From Cellvibrionales bacterium UBA5860 (GTDB taxonomy: Bacteria; Pseudomonadota; Gammaproteobacteria; Pseudomonadales; Porticoccaceae): 15,429 bases of DNA. The notes under the pieces are model-generated. The model searched no databases. It saw nothing but the letters and a program-made list of their open reading frames with translations, and was not told the origin of the DNA. The translations under genes and the position numbers were made by a program. Every line of letters starts with the position of its first letter. The first letter of the stretch is position 1. The stretch is from assembly GCA_002431545.1 (NCBI GenBank), contig DJFY01000014.1, positions 6,500 through 21,928 of the forward strand, written 5' to 3'. Positions 1 through 7,453 of the stretch are shown one piece after another.

Positions 1-303
1 AGATTTTATGTTTTCATAGAGCCTGATTCGCTTAGGCCTGGGTGGAACCGAGATAAAATAGTCTCTGAGATCAATGCGCGAGGGGTCCCTTGCTTTCAGG
101 GCTCTTGCTCTGAGGTTTACCTGGAAAAAGCCTTTGATAATACAGGGTTTCGCCCCACTCGGCGGCTAGCCGTTGCAAAAAAGCTGGGAGAAACGAGTCT
201 TACTTTTCTGGTGCATCCGACATTGTCGAAAGCTGAAATTGATAGAACGTGCAATGCGATAGAAGAGATATTTACTGTCGCAACTACTTCATTTAAAAAA
301 TAA
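1..303 (+). CDS. DegT/DnrJ/EryC1/StrS family sugar aminotransferase, C-terminal part (5' end outside window)
   Basis: The open frame enters at base 1 and stops with TAA at 301-303, giving the last 100 residues of a protein whose start is outside the window. The text resembles the C-terminus of PLP-dependent nucleotide-sugar aminotransferases: a RFYVF strand, then GWNRDKIVSEI, then the characteristic GVPCFQGSCSEVYLEKAF, and a closing TLSKAEIDRTCNAIEEIF helix. Family members transfer an amino group, usually from glutamate, to a 4-keto (or 3-keto) UDP- or dTDP-sugar in the cytoplasm. The PLP lysine lies upstream and cannot be seen. The next gene encodes a WbpM-like 4,6-dehydratase that makes exactly the 4-keto-6-deoxy sugar such an enzyme would use, so together they suggest a 4-amino-4,6-dideoxy-HexNAc for O-antigen or capsule. 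The family is fairly sure; the exact sugar is inference. Confidence 0.85.
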   Translation, partial: RFYVFIEPDSLRPGWNRDKIVSEINARGVPCFQGSCSEVYLEKAFDNTGFRPTRRLAVAKKLGETSLTFLVHPTLSKAEIDRTCNAIEEIFTVATTSFKK

Positions 304-604
304 CTGTAACTCTTATGATGCCAAACAAAACATATAACTTCGTGCTTGACCAGATTTTTGCTTCTAGGTTGGCTTAAGCGAACTGCCCGTCCTCGCGCGG
401 TCATCTCCTACCATTTATCTCGAATTGTCTAGCATTTATCGCGTCTACCAGGTTACTTTGTTGCTTCTTATCACAATTTGAGAATAAATATGTTGTGTAA
501 TTAACTCGCAGCGTAACTTGCGTTCTTTTCCATTGAATCGCGCCCTCCGCCCTATCTATGTTGCCCGGTTGAGATGGTGCGGTTTGCTTTCGGTCAGTCG
601 AAAC
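304..604. other. A+T-rich intergenic gap between the aminotransferase and the 4,6-dehydratase
   Basis: This 301-bp stretch is richer in A+T than most of the window. I see no convincing gene, no hairpin followed by a T run after the aminotransferase stop, and no JUMPStart/ops-like element. The downstream reading frame stays open back to a TTG at 518, but there is no Shine-Dalgarno sequence there. A weak promoter-like pair is TTGCTT (461-466) with TAAATA (485-490), spacing 18; it matches the consensus poorly and is not annotated separately. Confidence 0.5.
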
Positions 605-2629
605 ATGCAAACAGGTACAGAGCGATCTAAAGGTCAAGGGGACGACCAGTCGGCCGATAGCAACAAGGCGTTACATATATCGCCTCTACTGCAGGTCGTC
701 GTCTATTCCTTAACGCAATTAACCCGGCGCAATAAGACGCTTCTTCTGATAGTGCTCGATGTCGCGTTGATTATGTTAGCGATGTGGGCGGCGCACGTGC
801 TTCGTTTCGACGCCGTTAGCGTAAAATCCCCGCAATTCATTTTCTCCTTATTATTAGCGCCTTGCGTCACCGTACCGGTTTTTTATGCTTTCGGCATATA
901 CAAATCCGCGGTTAGATACTCCTATGAGCACCTGTGGAGCGATATTGGCAAGGCCCTGGCATTTGCCGTTATTTTTTGGTTTTTGTTGCTTAAGCTTCTA
1001 GGTGCCGGTGTTACGTTTTCTTTGGTTTTACTTTTTGCCCTGTTGGCATTTCTTAGTATCAGTGGCGTCAGGACTGTCGCCAGACACGTAATATTCCGCG
1101 TCTACAGGCAAAGCTACCTGGCGAGAAATTCCAGTGTGCGTACCGTTTGTATTTACGGTGCCGGCGAAGCGGGTCGCTCTCTCGCTGTCGCGCTTTCCCT
1201 CGGGCCGGAAATATACGTGGCTGCGTTTATTGACGACGACGCGGGTTTGCGCGGGACTATGATATTGGGAAAGCCTGTCATCTTGCCGAGCGATCTCGAT
1301 GAATACGCAAATACTCAAAAGGTCGACGAAATACTGTTCGCAATTCCTTCTACGTCTCTCACCAGAAAGCTTGAAATAATCCAGTTGTTGGAGAGCAAAG
1401 GTTTCAATGTTAGAAATGTGCCCGGAGTGAGTCAGATAGCTTTGGGGAATATTCGACGCGCCTGGTTTCAGGATGATTATATCGGAGAAATACTTGGCCG
1501 GCAGAAAGTTACGCCTGATGACGGGTTGCTGAGAAACTGCGTTGAGGGGAAAAACGTTCTTGTTACTGGTGCCGGAGGCTCTATAGGCTCAGAATTATCG
1601 CGACAGATTATTGAACTTCGACCAAAGCGCGTCGTGTTGTTCGAATTAAGCGAGGTTCTACTCTACGAAATAGAGCAGGAGTTGCGTCGGCATGCGGTCG
1701 CGGGTGATATAGAGCTTTGTTTTATACTCGGGTCGGTGCTCGATCACACTTATATAAGTCACGTGGTCGAAAAATTTGCTATTGATACCGTATATCATGC
1801 AGCTGCGTACAAACACGTACCCATCGTTGAGCAAAATGTTATTACCGGATTGCGTAATAATATTACCGGCACACTGAATGCCGCTGAGGCGGCAGTAAAA
1901 GGGGGTGTCAAAAATTTTGTTCTTGTGTCGACGGATAAAGCGGTACGTCCGACGAATGTAATGGGCGCCAGCAAACGCATGGCCGAGCTGGTTGTGCAGG
2001 CTATCAGTTCCCGGGAGCGCCTGGCCGGAAATCCGATAAATTTTTCGATAGTGCGATTTGGCAATGTACTGGGTTCATCCGGTTCTGTTATTCCAGCCTT
2101 TCAGGATCAGATTAGAATGGGTGGTCCGGTGACCGTGACTCACCCGGAAATCACTCGCTATTTTATGACGATTCCCGAAGCGGCAAGTCTGGTAATTCAG
2201 GCAGGAGCCATGGGTGATGATGGCGATGTTTTTGTTCTGGATATGGGGAAGCCGGTTAAAATTCTGGATATCGCGCGCCGTATGATAGAAATGGCGGGCT
2301 ACACACACGGGGTGCGATCTCCGGACGGTGCTTTACAAGAAGCGGATATTCAAATTGTTTTTACGGGATTGCGTCCGGGAGAGAAGCTCTACGAAGAACT
2401 GCTGATCGGAGAGAATGTCGGCCCTACCCGCCATAGTCTTATTATGAAAGCCAAAGAGGTATCTTTGTCCTGGACTGATCTGCAGGTCGTTTTGCAGACT
2501 TTGGATTCAGCGATGAATGTTCGGGACTTTACCCGAATATTTGACATACTCAAGACGAATGTTAACGGCTATCAACCGGCAGAAAAACCCATAGACCCGC
2601 TGCTAGGCAGGCACAATCTCTCGTCCTAG
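605..2629 (+). CDS. wbpM: Membrane-anchored nucleotide-sugar 4,6-dehydratase, WbpM/CapD/FlaA1 family
   Basis: The product is about 674 aa, close to P. aeruginosa WbpM (665 aa). Four hydrophobic segments occupy roughly residues 46-66, 79-98, 116-136 and 137-154. A first Rossmann-like domain has YGAGEAGR near 184-191. The C-terminal SDR-type catalytic domain has the NAD(P) loop TGAGGSIG at 321-328 and STDKAVRPTNVMGASK, in which Met453 and Lys457 sit as in the Ser-Met-Lys variant triad of WbpM-type dehydratases. Such enzymes convert UDP-GlcNAc to UDP-4-keto-6-deoxy-HexNAc at the inner membrane face, feeding sugars such as QuiNAc, FucNAc or bacillosamine into surface polysaccharide. The start is uncertain: I chose ATG 605 because the ORF extension back to TTG 518 is not WbpM-like, but neither has a good ribosome site. 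It probably belongs with the preceding aminotransferase to the end of a polysaccharide cluster. The symbol is by family resemblance; capD would also be used. Confidence 0.9.
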   Translation: MQTGTERSKGQGDDQSADSNKALHISPLLQVVVYSLTQLTRRNKTLLLIVLDVALIMLAMWAAHVLRFDAVSVKSPQFIFSLLLAPCVTVPVFYAFGIYKSAVRYSYEHLWSDIGKALAFAVIFWFLLLKLLGAGVTFSLVLLFALLAFLSISGVRTVARHVIFRVYRQSYLARNSSVRTVCIYGAGEAGRSLAVALSLGPEIYVAAFIDDDAGLRGTMILGKPVILPSDLDEYANTQKVDEILFAIPSTSLTRKLEIIQLLESKGFNVRNVPGVSQIALGNIRRAWFQDDYIGEILGRQKVTPDDGLLRNCVEGKNVLVTGAGGSIGSELSRQIIELRPKRVVLFELSEVLLYEIEQELRRHAVAGDIELCFILGSVLDHTYISHVVEKFAIDTVYHAAAYKHVPIVEQNVITGLRNNITGTLNAAEAAVKGGVKNFVLVSTDKAVRPTNVMGASKRMAELVVQAISSRERLAGNPINFSIVRFGNVLGSSGSVIPAFQDQIRMGGPVTVTHPEITRYFMTIPEAASLVIQAGAMGDDGDVFVLDMGKPVKILDIARRMIEMAGYTHGVRSPDGALQEADIQIVFTGLRPGEKLYEELLIGENVGPTRHSLIMKAKEVSLSWTDLQVVLQTLDSAMNVRDFTRIFDILKTNVNGYQPAEKPIDPLLGRHNLSS

Positions 2630-2646
2630 TCTGGGATTCTAATCTT

Positions 2647-3162
2647 TTAGGGCTTTTTGCCCTCGCTTTGCCAGATTTCATATAAGCCGTTCAGGGCTAA
2701 TTCGGCGAACCGCCACATGTTATTTTCTCGTTCGTGACGACCCGTCTCGATGTGCAGTGTTGTTTCCTTTGGCCCGGTGATGGCAATCCATGCGGTGCCC
2801 GGTGGATCCATGTAGGGGTTGGCATCGGGCCCCGTGGCCCCGGTTTCGGCCAGGGCCCAGGTGCTGCCCAGTTTTTTCTGAATGGTGCGCGCGCAAAGCA
2901 GCGCGTACGCTTCGGTTGCCGGTCGAACGCCTGTTAATTGCGATTCGTCCATGCCAAGCAGATGTTTTCGCGAGGTTAGCGTATAGATCGTCGCGCTACC
3001 CAGGAAATAGCCAGATGCGCCGGGGATGGCTACGAGTGCAGCAGACAGCAGGCCGCCCATTGACGATTCGCATACGGCGATGGTCTCTCCCCGGGCTGCG
3101 AGTCCGGCAGCGACATTCGTCGCGAGTCGGGTGAGTGTGTCTACCGGCAAGATCGCGGTCAC
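2647..3162 (-). CDS. Divergent CinA C-terminal-domain protein (nicotinamide-nucleotide amidase-like)
   Basis: The protein is 171 aa, the size of stand-alone CinA C-terminal domain proteins such as PncC, which deamidates NMN to nicotinate mononucleotide. Recognisable blocks are ESSMGGLLSAAL with IPGAS (residues 32-50), TIYTLTSRKHLLG (58-70), and AETGATGPDA with PPGTAWIAITGP in the second half. The hallmark ESCTGG is changed to ESSMGG, so the Thr of PncC is Met35 here, and the SGIAGPDG block is changed to TGATGPDA. This looks like a diverged CinA subfamily, so amidase activity is not assured and I give no symbol. The ATG overlaps the cyclophilin stop by 4 bp, so the two are probably translationally coupled at the end of the aacS operon. 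It converges on the 4,6-dehydratase gene, with 17 bp between the two stops. Confidence 0.8.
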   Translation of the reverse strand: MTAILPVDTLTRLATNVAAGLAARGETIAVCESSMGGLLSAALVAIPGASGYFLGSATIYTLTSRKHLLGMDESQLTGVRPATEAYALLCARTIQKKLGSTWALAETGATGPDANPYMDPPGTAWIAITGPKETTLHIETGRHERENNMWRFAELALNGLYEIWQSEGKKP

Positions 3163-3764
3163 CAGGCTTCCGCGGCGGTAATTTTGATCGTTTCGCGGGG
3201 TACGTCGGAAGCAAAAGGGACCATTGCGCCAGTGGGGACTTCGGCAATTTTATCGACGGTATCCATGCCCTCGACGACCTTGCCAAAAACCGCATAACCC
3301 CAACCGCGTATTGATTTTTCGTTGTGGTCTAGGAAGTCATTGTCCACCAGGTTGATAAAAAACTGCGTGGTGGCGGAATGGGGGTCGTTGGTGCGCGCCA
3401 TGGCGATGGTGCCACGCTTGTTTTTCAGGCCGTTGTCGGCCTCGTTCTGGATAGGAGGCAAAGTCGGTTTTTGGTTTAAATCAGTATCGAAGCCGCCGCC
3501 CTGAGCCATGAATCCGGGGATTACCCGGTGGAAGATGGTGCCGACATAGTGCCCGTTTTTTACATAGCCAAGGAAATTGGCGACGGTTATGGGCGCTGTA
3601 TCCGAGTAAAGTTCGATAACAATATTGCCCATGTTAGTTGTCAGTTTTACGTTCTTTTCGGCGCTGATCTTTTGTGCCTGTTCTTCCACAGGCGCCGACG
3701 ACCAGGCTAGCGATATCCACATTGCGACAAGCAATAAACCGATATGCGCGATAAGATTTCTCAT
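3159..3764 (-). CDS. Exported cyclophilin-type peptidyl-prolyl cis-trans isomerase
   Basis: This is a cyclophilin fold protein that speeds cis-trans isomerisation of Xaa-Pro bonds in folding proteins. The active-site stretch FHRVIPGFMAQGGGF holds the family's catalytic Arg and Gln, followed by GTIAMART, SATTQFFINL, NDFLDH and YAVFGKVVEGMDTVDKI. The N-terminus MRNLIAHI plus a hydrophobic run ending ISLAWSSA looks like a signal peptide, so a periplasmic site as for PpiA is likely. There is no lipobox. Three in-frame ATGs exist (3803, 3785, 3764). I chose 3764 because AAGGA lies 8 nt upstream and the N-terminus is then a classical signal sequence; the first ATG overlaps the aacS stop (ATGA) but has no ribosome site. 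Its 3' end overlaps the CinA-like gene by 4 bp. Confidence 0.9.
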   Translation of the reverse strand: MRNLIAHIGLLLVAMWISLAWSSAPVEEQAQKISAEKNVKLTTNMGNIVIELYSDTAPITVANFLGYVKNGHYVGTIFHRVIPGFMAQGGGFDTDLNQKPTLPPIQNEADNGLKNKRGTIAMARTNDPHSATTQFFINLVDNDFLDHNEKSIRGWGYAVFGKVVEGMDTVDKIAEVPTGAMVPFASDVPRETIKITAAEAW

Positions 3765-3772
3765 AAGTTGGT

Positions 3773-3777
3773 TCCTT
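3773..3777 (-). promoter_or_regulatory. Shine-Dalgarno AAGGA deciding the cyclophilin start
   Basis: Read on the minus strand, AAGGA lies 8 nt before the ATG at 3764-3762. It is the only good ribosome site near the three possible start codons, which favours the third ATG. Confidence 0.5.
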
Positions 3778-3799
3778 GTATTCATGTCTTGCCCCAGTT

Positions 3800-5773
3800 T
3801 CATGATTGTAGGTCAGACAGATTTTTAAAGTAATCGAGCGCCGCTGGGTTAGCCAGCGCATCGATATTTTTTACCGGCTTGTTGTGGACTATGTTGCGCA
3901 CCGCCAGTTCGACAATCTTGCCGCTGATGGTTCGCGGGATATCCGGCACTTGTATGATTTTGGCCGGGACATGGCGTGGCGTGGTATTGGCGCGAATAGT
4001 GGTGCGGATCTCCTTACTCAGTGTTTCGTCGAGGGTCAGACCCGGGCGCAACACCACGAAGAGGACGACGCGGACGTCGTCTTCCCATTCCTGGCCGATA
4101 CACAGTGCATCGATAACGCTATCCACCTTTTCTACCTGCCGATAGATTTCCGCAGTGCCGATACGTACGCCGCCCGGGTTGAGTACCGCGTCGCTACGCC
4201 CGTGGATGATGACGCCCTGGTGCTCGGTGGTTTCCCCGTAATCGCCGTGCGCCCAGATGCCTGGCCAGGTGGCGAAATAGGCGTCGAGGAATTTTTCATT
4301 GTCGGGGTCGTTCCAGAAATATACGGGGCAGGAAGGGAACGGCCGTGTACAAACAAGTTCGCCCTTTTCCCCGGTGACGGGATGTCCGTTCGCGTCGCGA
4401 ATCTCAACCGCCATGCCAAGGCCAAGACACTGTAGTTCGCCTTCATACACGGGGAGGCATGGATTGCCCAGCACGAAGCAGGAGATGATATCCGTTCCAC
4501 CGGAAATGGAGGCGAGACACACGTCGGCCTTGAAATCCCGGTACACGTAGCGAAAGCTTTCGTGGGATAGGGGCGAGCCCGTCGATAGAATCGTTTTTAA
4601 TCGCTCCAGTTGGTGGCTTTGCCGGGGCTTGACTTCGGCTTTTTCCAGGGCCGCAATATATTTGGCGCTGGTGCCGAATATGGAAATCCGCTCGCTGTCG
4701 ATCATATCGATCAGCGTTTCCGCCTGCGGCGCAAAGGGCGAGCCGTCGTAAAGTACCAATGTGGCACCCGAAGCCAGGCCGCTGATCAGCCAGTTCCACA
4801 TCATCCAACCGCAGGTTGTGAAGTAGAAGAGGGTGTCTTCTTGTTTCAGGTCTACGTGCAGGAGATGCTCCTTGCGATGTTGAATGAGAGTGCCTCCTGC
4901 TGAGTGCACAATACATTTCGGCACGCCGGTCGTGCCCGACGAATACATGATGTACAGCGGGTGATCAAAAGGCAGTTGAACGAAGGCGAGCGTCTCGGTG
5001 TCGTCTGCAAAGTACGGCAATAGCTCAGCGCCAGGGATATTCGTTATATCGATCTCCTCCGGAGCGTGCCGGCAGACGACCGGCACAATAACCAGCTTGT
5101 CGATAGAGGTAATCCGTGCGGCGATATCGCGCACACGAGGCAGCGAGTCTATGGTTTTGCCGTTGTAGTAATACCCGTCGCAGGCAAAGAGCACCTTGGG
5201 CGCGATCTGACCAAAGCGGTCCATCACGCCATTGATGCCGAAATCCGGTGAGCAGGAAGACCAGATAGCGCCCAGGCTAGCCGTGGCAAGCATGGCGACT
5301 ACGGTCTCGGGCACGTTGGGCATAAATGCAGCGACGCGGTCACCGACGCCAACACCGGCCCTTTTGAGCCCCGCGGCAACGGCCGCGACTTGGCGATAGA
5401 GCTGGCTGTAGCTCAGTTCGCGTCGTTCGCCATTTTCAAGGCGAGACACCAGCGCTATCTTGTTTTTTAGGTGTTCGTCTTTCGCTGCCCAGAGAAGATT
5501 CTCGGCAAAATTCAATCGCGAGCCAGTAAACCACTGGGCGCCGGGAAACCGGTCGGCATCCACCAGCACCTGATGCCACGGTTGACTGGCGATGATGCCA
5601 GCGTAGCGCCAAATACTGGTCCAGAAATCCTCCGGGTGGGCCACAGACCAGGCGTGTAGTGGCGGATAAGTGTCTAATTCAATGCCATATTCCTCGGCCA
5701 GAAAGCGGATGTAATCCGCCATGTTCGTGTGCCGGATTTGGTCCTCGGTAGGTTGCCAAAGGGGGTGCGACAT
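3800..5773 (-). CDS. aacS: Acetoacetyl-CoA synthetase (acetoacetate--CoA ligase)
   Basis: The 657-aa product belongs to the ANL adenylating superfamily and has the length of acetoacetyl-CoA synthetases. It activates acetoacetate with ATP to acetoacetyl-AMP and then to acetoacetyl-CoA in the cytosol, linking ketone bodies or leucine breakdown with PHB, isoprenoid or fatty-acid metabolism. Visible motifs: the acetyl-CoA-synthetase-like N-terminal domain (FPGAQWFTGSRLNFAENLL, about 76-94), the phosphate-binding loop YSSGTTGVPK at 277-286, SGGTD, the hinge region GRSDAVLNPGGVRIG, and the PRTISGK motif whose Lys619 should be the catalytic adenylation lysine. The long C-terminal tail ending NPAALDYF is typical of AacS and unlike AcsA. 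It is first in a minus-strand operon, overlapping the cyclophilin frame by the sequence ATGA. A GGA lies 6 nt before its ATG. Substrate assignment is by family resemblance and is strong. Confidence 0.93.
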   Translation of the reverse strand: MSHPLWQPTEDQIRHTNMADYIRFLAEEYGIELDTYPPLHAWSVAHPEDFWTSIWRYAGIIASQPWHQVLVDADRFPGAQWFTGSRLNFAENLLWAAKDEHLKNKIALVSRLENGERRELSYSQLYRQVAAVAAGLKRAGVGVGDRVAAFMPNVPETVVAMLATASLGAIWSSCSPDFGINGVMDRFGQIAPKVLFACDGYYYNGKTIDSLPRVRDIAARITSIDKLVIVPVVCRHAPEEIDITNIPGAELLPYFADDTETLAFVQLPFDHPLYIMYSSGTTGVPKCIVHSAGGTLIQHRKEHLLHVDLKQEDTLFYFTTCGWMMWNWLISGLASGATLVLYDGSPFAPQAETLIDMIDSERISIFGTSAKYIAALEKAEVKPRQSHQLERLKTILSTGSPLSHESFRYVYRDFKADVCLASISGGTDIISCFVLGNPCLPVYEGELQCLGLGMAVEIRDANGHPVTGEKGELVCTRPFPSCPVYFWNDPDNEKFLDAYFATWPGIWAHGDYGETTEHQGVIIHGRSDAVLNPGGVRIGTAEIYRQVEKVDSVIDALCIGQEWEDDVRVVLFVVLRPGLTLDETLSKEIRTTIRANTTPRHVPAKIIQVPDIPRTISGKIVELAVRNIVHNKPVKNIDALANPAALDYFKNLSDLQS

Positions 5774-5812
5774 GGTTTCCGTCTTCGGGTGTGAATGCGT
5801 GGGGTCTGAAAG

Positions 5813-5849
5813 CGACGTTTATCGGGGTGGCAGGAATCGACGGTTATCG
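5813..5849. repeat. Pair of near-identical 12-bp direct repeats upstream of aacS
   Basis: CGACGTTTATCG (5813-5824) and CGACGGTTATCG (5838-5849) match at 11 of 12 positions and start 25 bp apart. They lie 40-76 bp upstream of the aacS ATG on its promoter side. That is a plausible place for regulator binding, but no known consensus is recognised. Confidence 0.35.
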
Positions 5850-5896
5850 GTCCCGCGCGTCCCGCAGGTATTGTGCTTTACCATGGGGCGGGCTTT

Positions 5897-6472
5897 TCAG
5901 TCGTCGAGGTATTCAAAAACCCGCACCACCTTGCGTGCGCCGCGTGTATTGCTGGCAATAGCGGCGATGGTGTCGGCATCGCTGCGAGTAACGATGCCCA
6001 TCAGATAGATCGTACCGCCTTCGGTAATCACCTTGACCCGCCTGCCCTTGATATTACGGTCGGCTATCAACTTGCTTTTGACCTTCGTAGTCAGCCAGCT
6101 GTCATTGGCGCGGGACAGTAGAGAGGTCGAGCCCTGAATCTGCAGCTCATTATAAACCTGCCGCACCCCGCGATAATGCCGCGCTGTTTCGCCGGCAAGT
6201 GTTCGCATCTCTGTCGAGGGCACTTCCCCCGTTAGGAGTACAACCTTGTTGTGAGTGTGTATGTTGATGTGGGACTTTTCCAGTTGGGGGTGAGCTTTTT
6301 TCAGGTTGACCCCGATCAGTGTCGACATCTGCCAGTCGTCGAGATCGGTACCGACGGATGTAGTTGTCGGGTCTGGTTCGAGTGGTTCTTTGGTGACGGC
6401 GTGTATCGTGCTAGTACAGCCGTTCAGTGCGATCAGGCCAAGGAGCAGGAAACCGGGCCATAATTTGATCAT
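5897..6472 (-). CDS. dolP: Outer-membrane lipoprotein with two BON domains, DolP (YraP) family
   Basis: The 191-aa product matches DolP in size and context. The signal peptide has a lipobox LNGC with the lipidated Cys19; position +2 is Thr, not Asp, so sorting to the outer membrane is expected. Two BON domains follow, roughly residues 47-115 (MSTLIGVNLKK to VRQVYNELQI) and 122-191 (DSWLTTKVKSKLIAD to GARKVVRVFEYLDD), each with the central Gly of the family (LLTGEV, YLMGIV). E. coli DolP sits at the division site, binds anionic phospholipids and supports outer-membrane integrity and BAM function; that role is transferred by homology. Its ATG overlaps the stop of the diaA-like gene (ATGA), and a strong GGAGGT lies 8 nt upstream (6481-6486), so it may be well expressed independently of coupling. 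It is the last gene of the lpoA operon. No terminator hairpin is evident after it. Confidence 0.92.
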   Translation of the reverse strand: MIKLWPGFLLLGLIALNGCTSTIHAVTKEPLEPDPTTTSVGTDLDDWQMSTLIGVNLKKAHPQLEKSHINIHTHNKVVLLTGEVPSTEMRTLAGETARHYRGVRQVYNELQIQGSTSLLSRANDSWLTTKVKSKLIADRNIKGRRVKVITEGGTIYLMGIVTRSDADTIAAIASNTRGARKVVRVFEYLDD

Positions 6473-7074
6473 TGGGTAACACCTCCAAACAGGGTTTTTT
6501 CAATCAGATCACTCAGGCAAAACAGGACAAACAATTGTAGTTCCTGAACGCGATATTGGTCGTCGCTTTCGATGTGAAGTTCCACTTCGGGTGGATACGG
6601 GGGTGACCGGGTTGGCTGTGCGGTGCCAGAGGTCAGCGTGACCACGCCGATTCCGTAAGTCTGTGCTGTGGCCACGGTGGTCGCCAGACTCGTTGTCAGT
6701 GAGCCGCAACTGATAGTCAGCAGAGCGTCGGTTTCATGGCAAAATGTTTGCAAGGCCCGTTGCGCCGTCTCGTCGCTGCTATAAGTGCCCCAGGCCTCTG
6801 CCGGTAACACCAGGCTTGGCAGACCGGGACGTGCCATCTCCCGGCCGTGCTGCATGCCTCGGCACATCAGATCGGCTAACGGGCTCGACATGGCATCCGT
6901 GGCGATCAATAATTTTCCTTCGTGGAGTAGAGATTCGGTAATGAGGTTTGCCGCCTCGGCAAGGGGCAGCTGGAGCAATTCCGCGTGATTAATTTTGGCG
7001 TCGATGCTGCTGCGAAAATGCCCGGTGATTAACGCTTCAGTGGGTGGAGCGTCTGACGGGGCGTCGTCAATCAC
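6469..7074 (-). CDS. diaA: SIS-domain protein, divergent DiaA-like (DnaA-binding initiator-associating protein)
   Basis: This 201-aa protein starts with GTG, which overlaps the yraN stop (GTGA). Position between yraN and dolP is that of E. coli diaA (yraO). The SIS fold is still readable: a helix FRSSIDAKINHAELL, AANLITESLLHEGKLLIATD, DALLTISCGS, GIGVVTLTSG and the C-terminal helix QELQLFVLFCLSDLIEKTLF. The final TLF matches E. coli DiaA, whose Leu190/Phe191 contact DnaA (here Leu195/Phe196). The sugar-phosphate loop CGNGTSAANA of DiaA has become ATDAMSSPLA (58-67), and ISTRGNS has become ISCGSLT (121-127), so the canonical ligand site appears lost. The likely role is timing of chromosome replication initiation through DnaA, not isomerase activity; this is inferred from synteny and the C-terminus. 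Confidence 0.82.
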   Translation of the reverse strand: MIDDAPSDAPPTEALITGHFRSSIDAKINHAELLQLPLAEAANLITESLLHEGKLLIATDAMSSPLADLMCRGMQHGREMARPGLPSLVLPAEAWGTYSSDETAQRALQTFCHETDALLTISCGSLTTSLATTVATAQTYGIGVVTLTSGTAQPTRSPPYPPEVELHIESDDQYRVQELQLFVLFCLSDLIEKTLFGGVTQ

Positions 7075-7442
7075 CAGCCGGTACCGTCAGAAAAAGCGTT
7101 TTTTATCCATTCGATACTGTCGTCGTCATCATTCAAGCACATGGCGTCAAATCGGCAGTCTTGCGCTGGATCGACCGGTTCCCGCTGCAGGAACCATTGT
7201 GCAGCCCGAATAATGCGCCGTTGCTTGTTCACAGTAATACTTTCTCCGGCGGAGCCAAATTTTCCGCGCCGTCGCAAACGCACCTCGATAAAAACTATGG
7301 TTCGCTTGTCTTCGGCAATAATATCAATTTCACCAAGTTTTGTGCGGTAATTGCGCGCCCTGATGGTCAGTCCCGATGCTTCGGCCAGGGCACAGGCACG
7401 CTGTTCCGCTACTGCGCCGCGTTTGAGGGAAAGTCGAGACAT
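7071..7442 (-). CDS. yraN: YraN/UPF0102 family endonuclease-like protein
   Basis: The product is 123 aa from the ATG at 7442, matching the UPF0102 size (E. coli YraN 131 aa). The frame is open further upstream, but that part lies inside lpoA in another frame and is not YraN-like. The family pattern is clear: KRGAVAEQRACALAEASG, RNYRTKLGEIDIIAED, FIEVRLRRRGKFGSAGESI, then NKQRRIIRAAQWFL. These hold the E...D...E-x-(K/R) arrangement of the restriction-endonuclease-like fold (GEID, then IEVR), with Arg where many nucleases carry Lys. No firm function is known; a role in DNA processing or recombination is only suggested by the fold. It lies 11 bp after lpoA and overlaps the diaA-like start by 4 bp. 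The ribosome site is weak, so coupling to lpoA translation is likely. Confidence 0.92.
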   Translation of the reverse strand: MSRLSLKRGAVAEQRACALAEASGLTIRARNYRTKLGEIDIIAEDKRTIVFIEVRLRRRGKFGSAGESITVNKQRRIIRAAQWFLQREPVDPAQDCRFDAMCLNDDDDSIEWIKNAFSDGTGW

Positions 7443-7453
7443 GAGGCCAGGGC

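Noticed and set aside
2647..2665. Hairpin AGGGC-TTTTT-GCCCT between the 4,6-dehydratase and the CinA-like gene as a bidirectional terminator
   Set aside because: The stem is only 5 bp, the T stretch is in the loop and not after the stem, and it lies within the CinA-like coding end.
3884..4435. 183-aa plus-strand open frame opposite aacS
   Set aside because: It is antisense to a clearly real gene, has no recognisable domain, and is explained by aacS codon bias.
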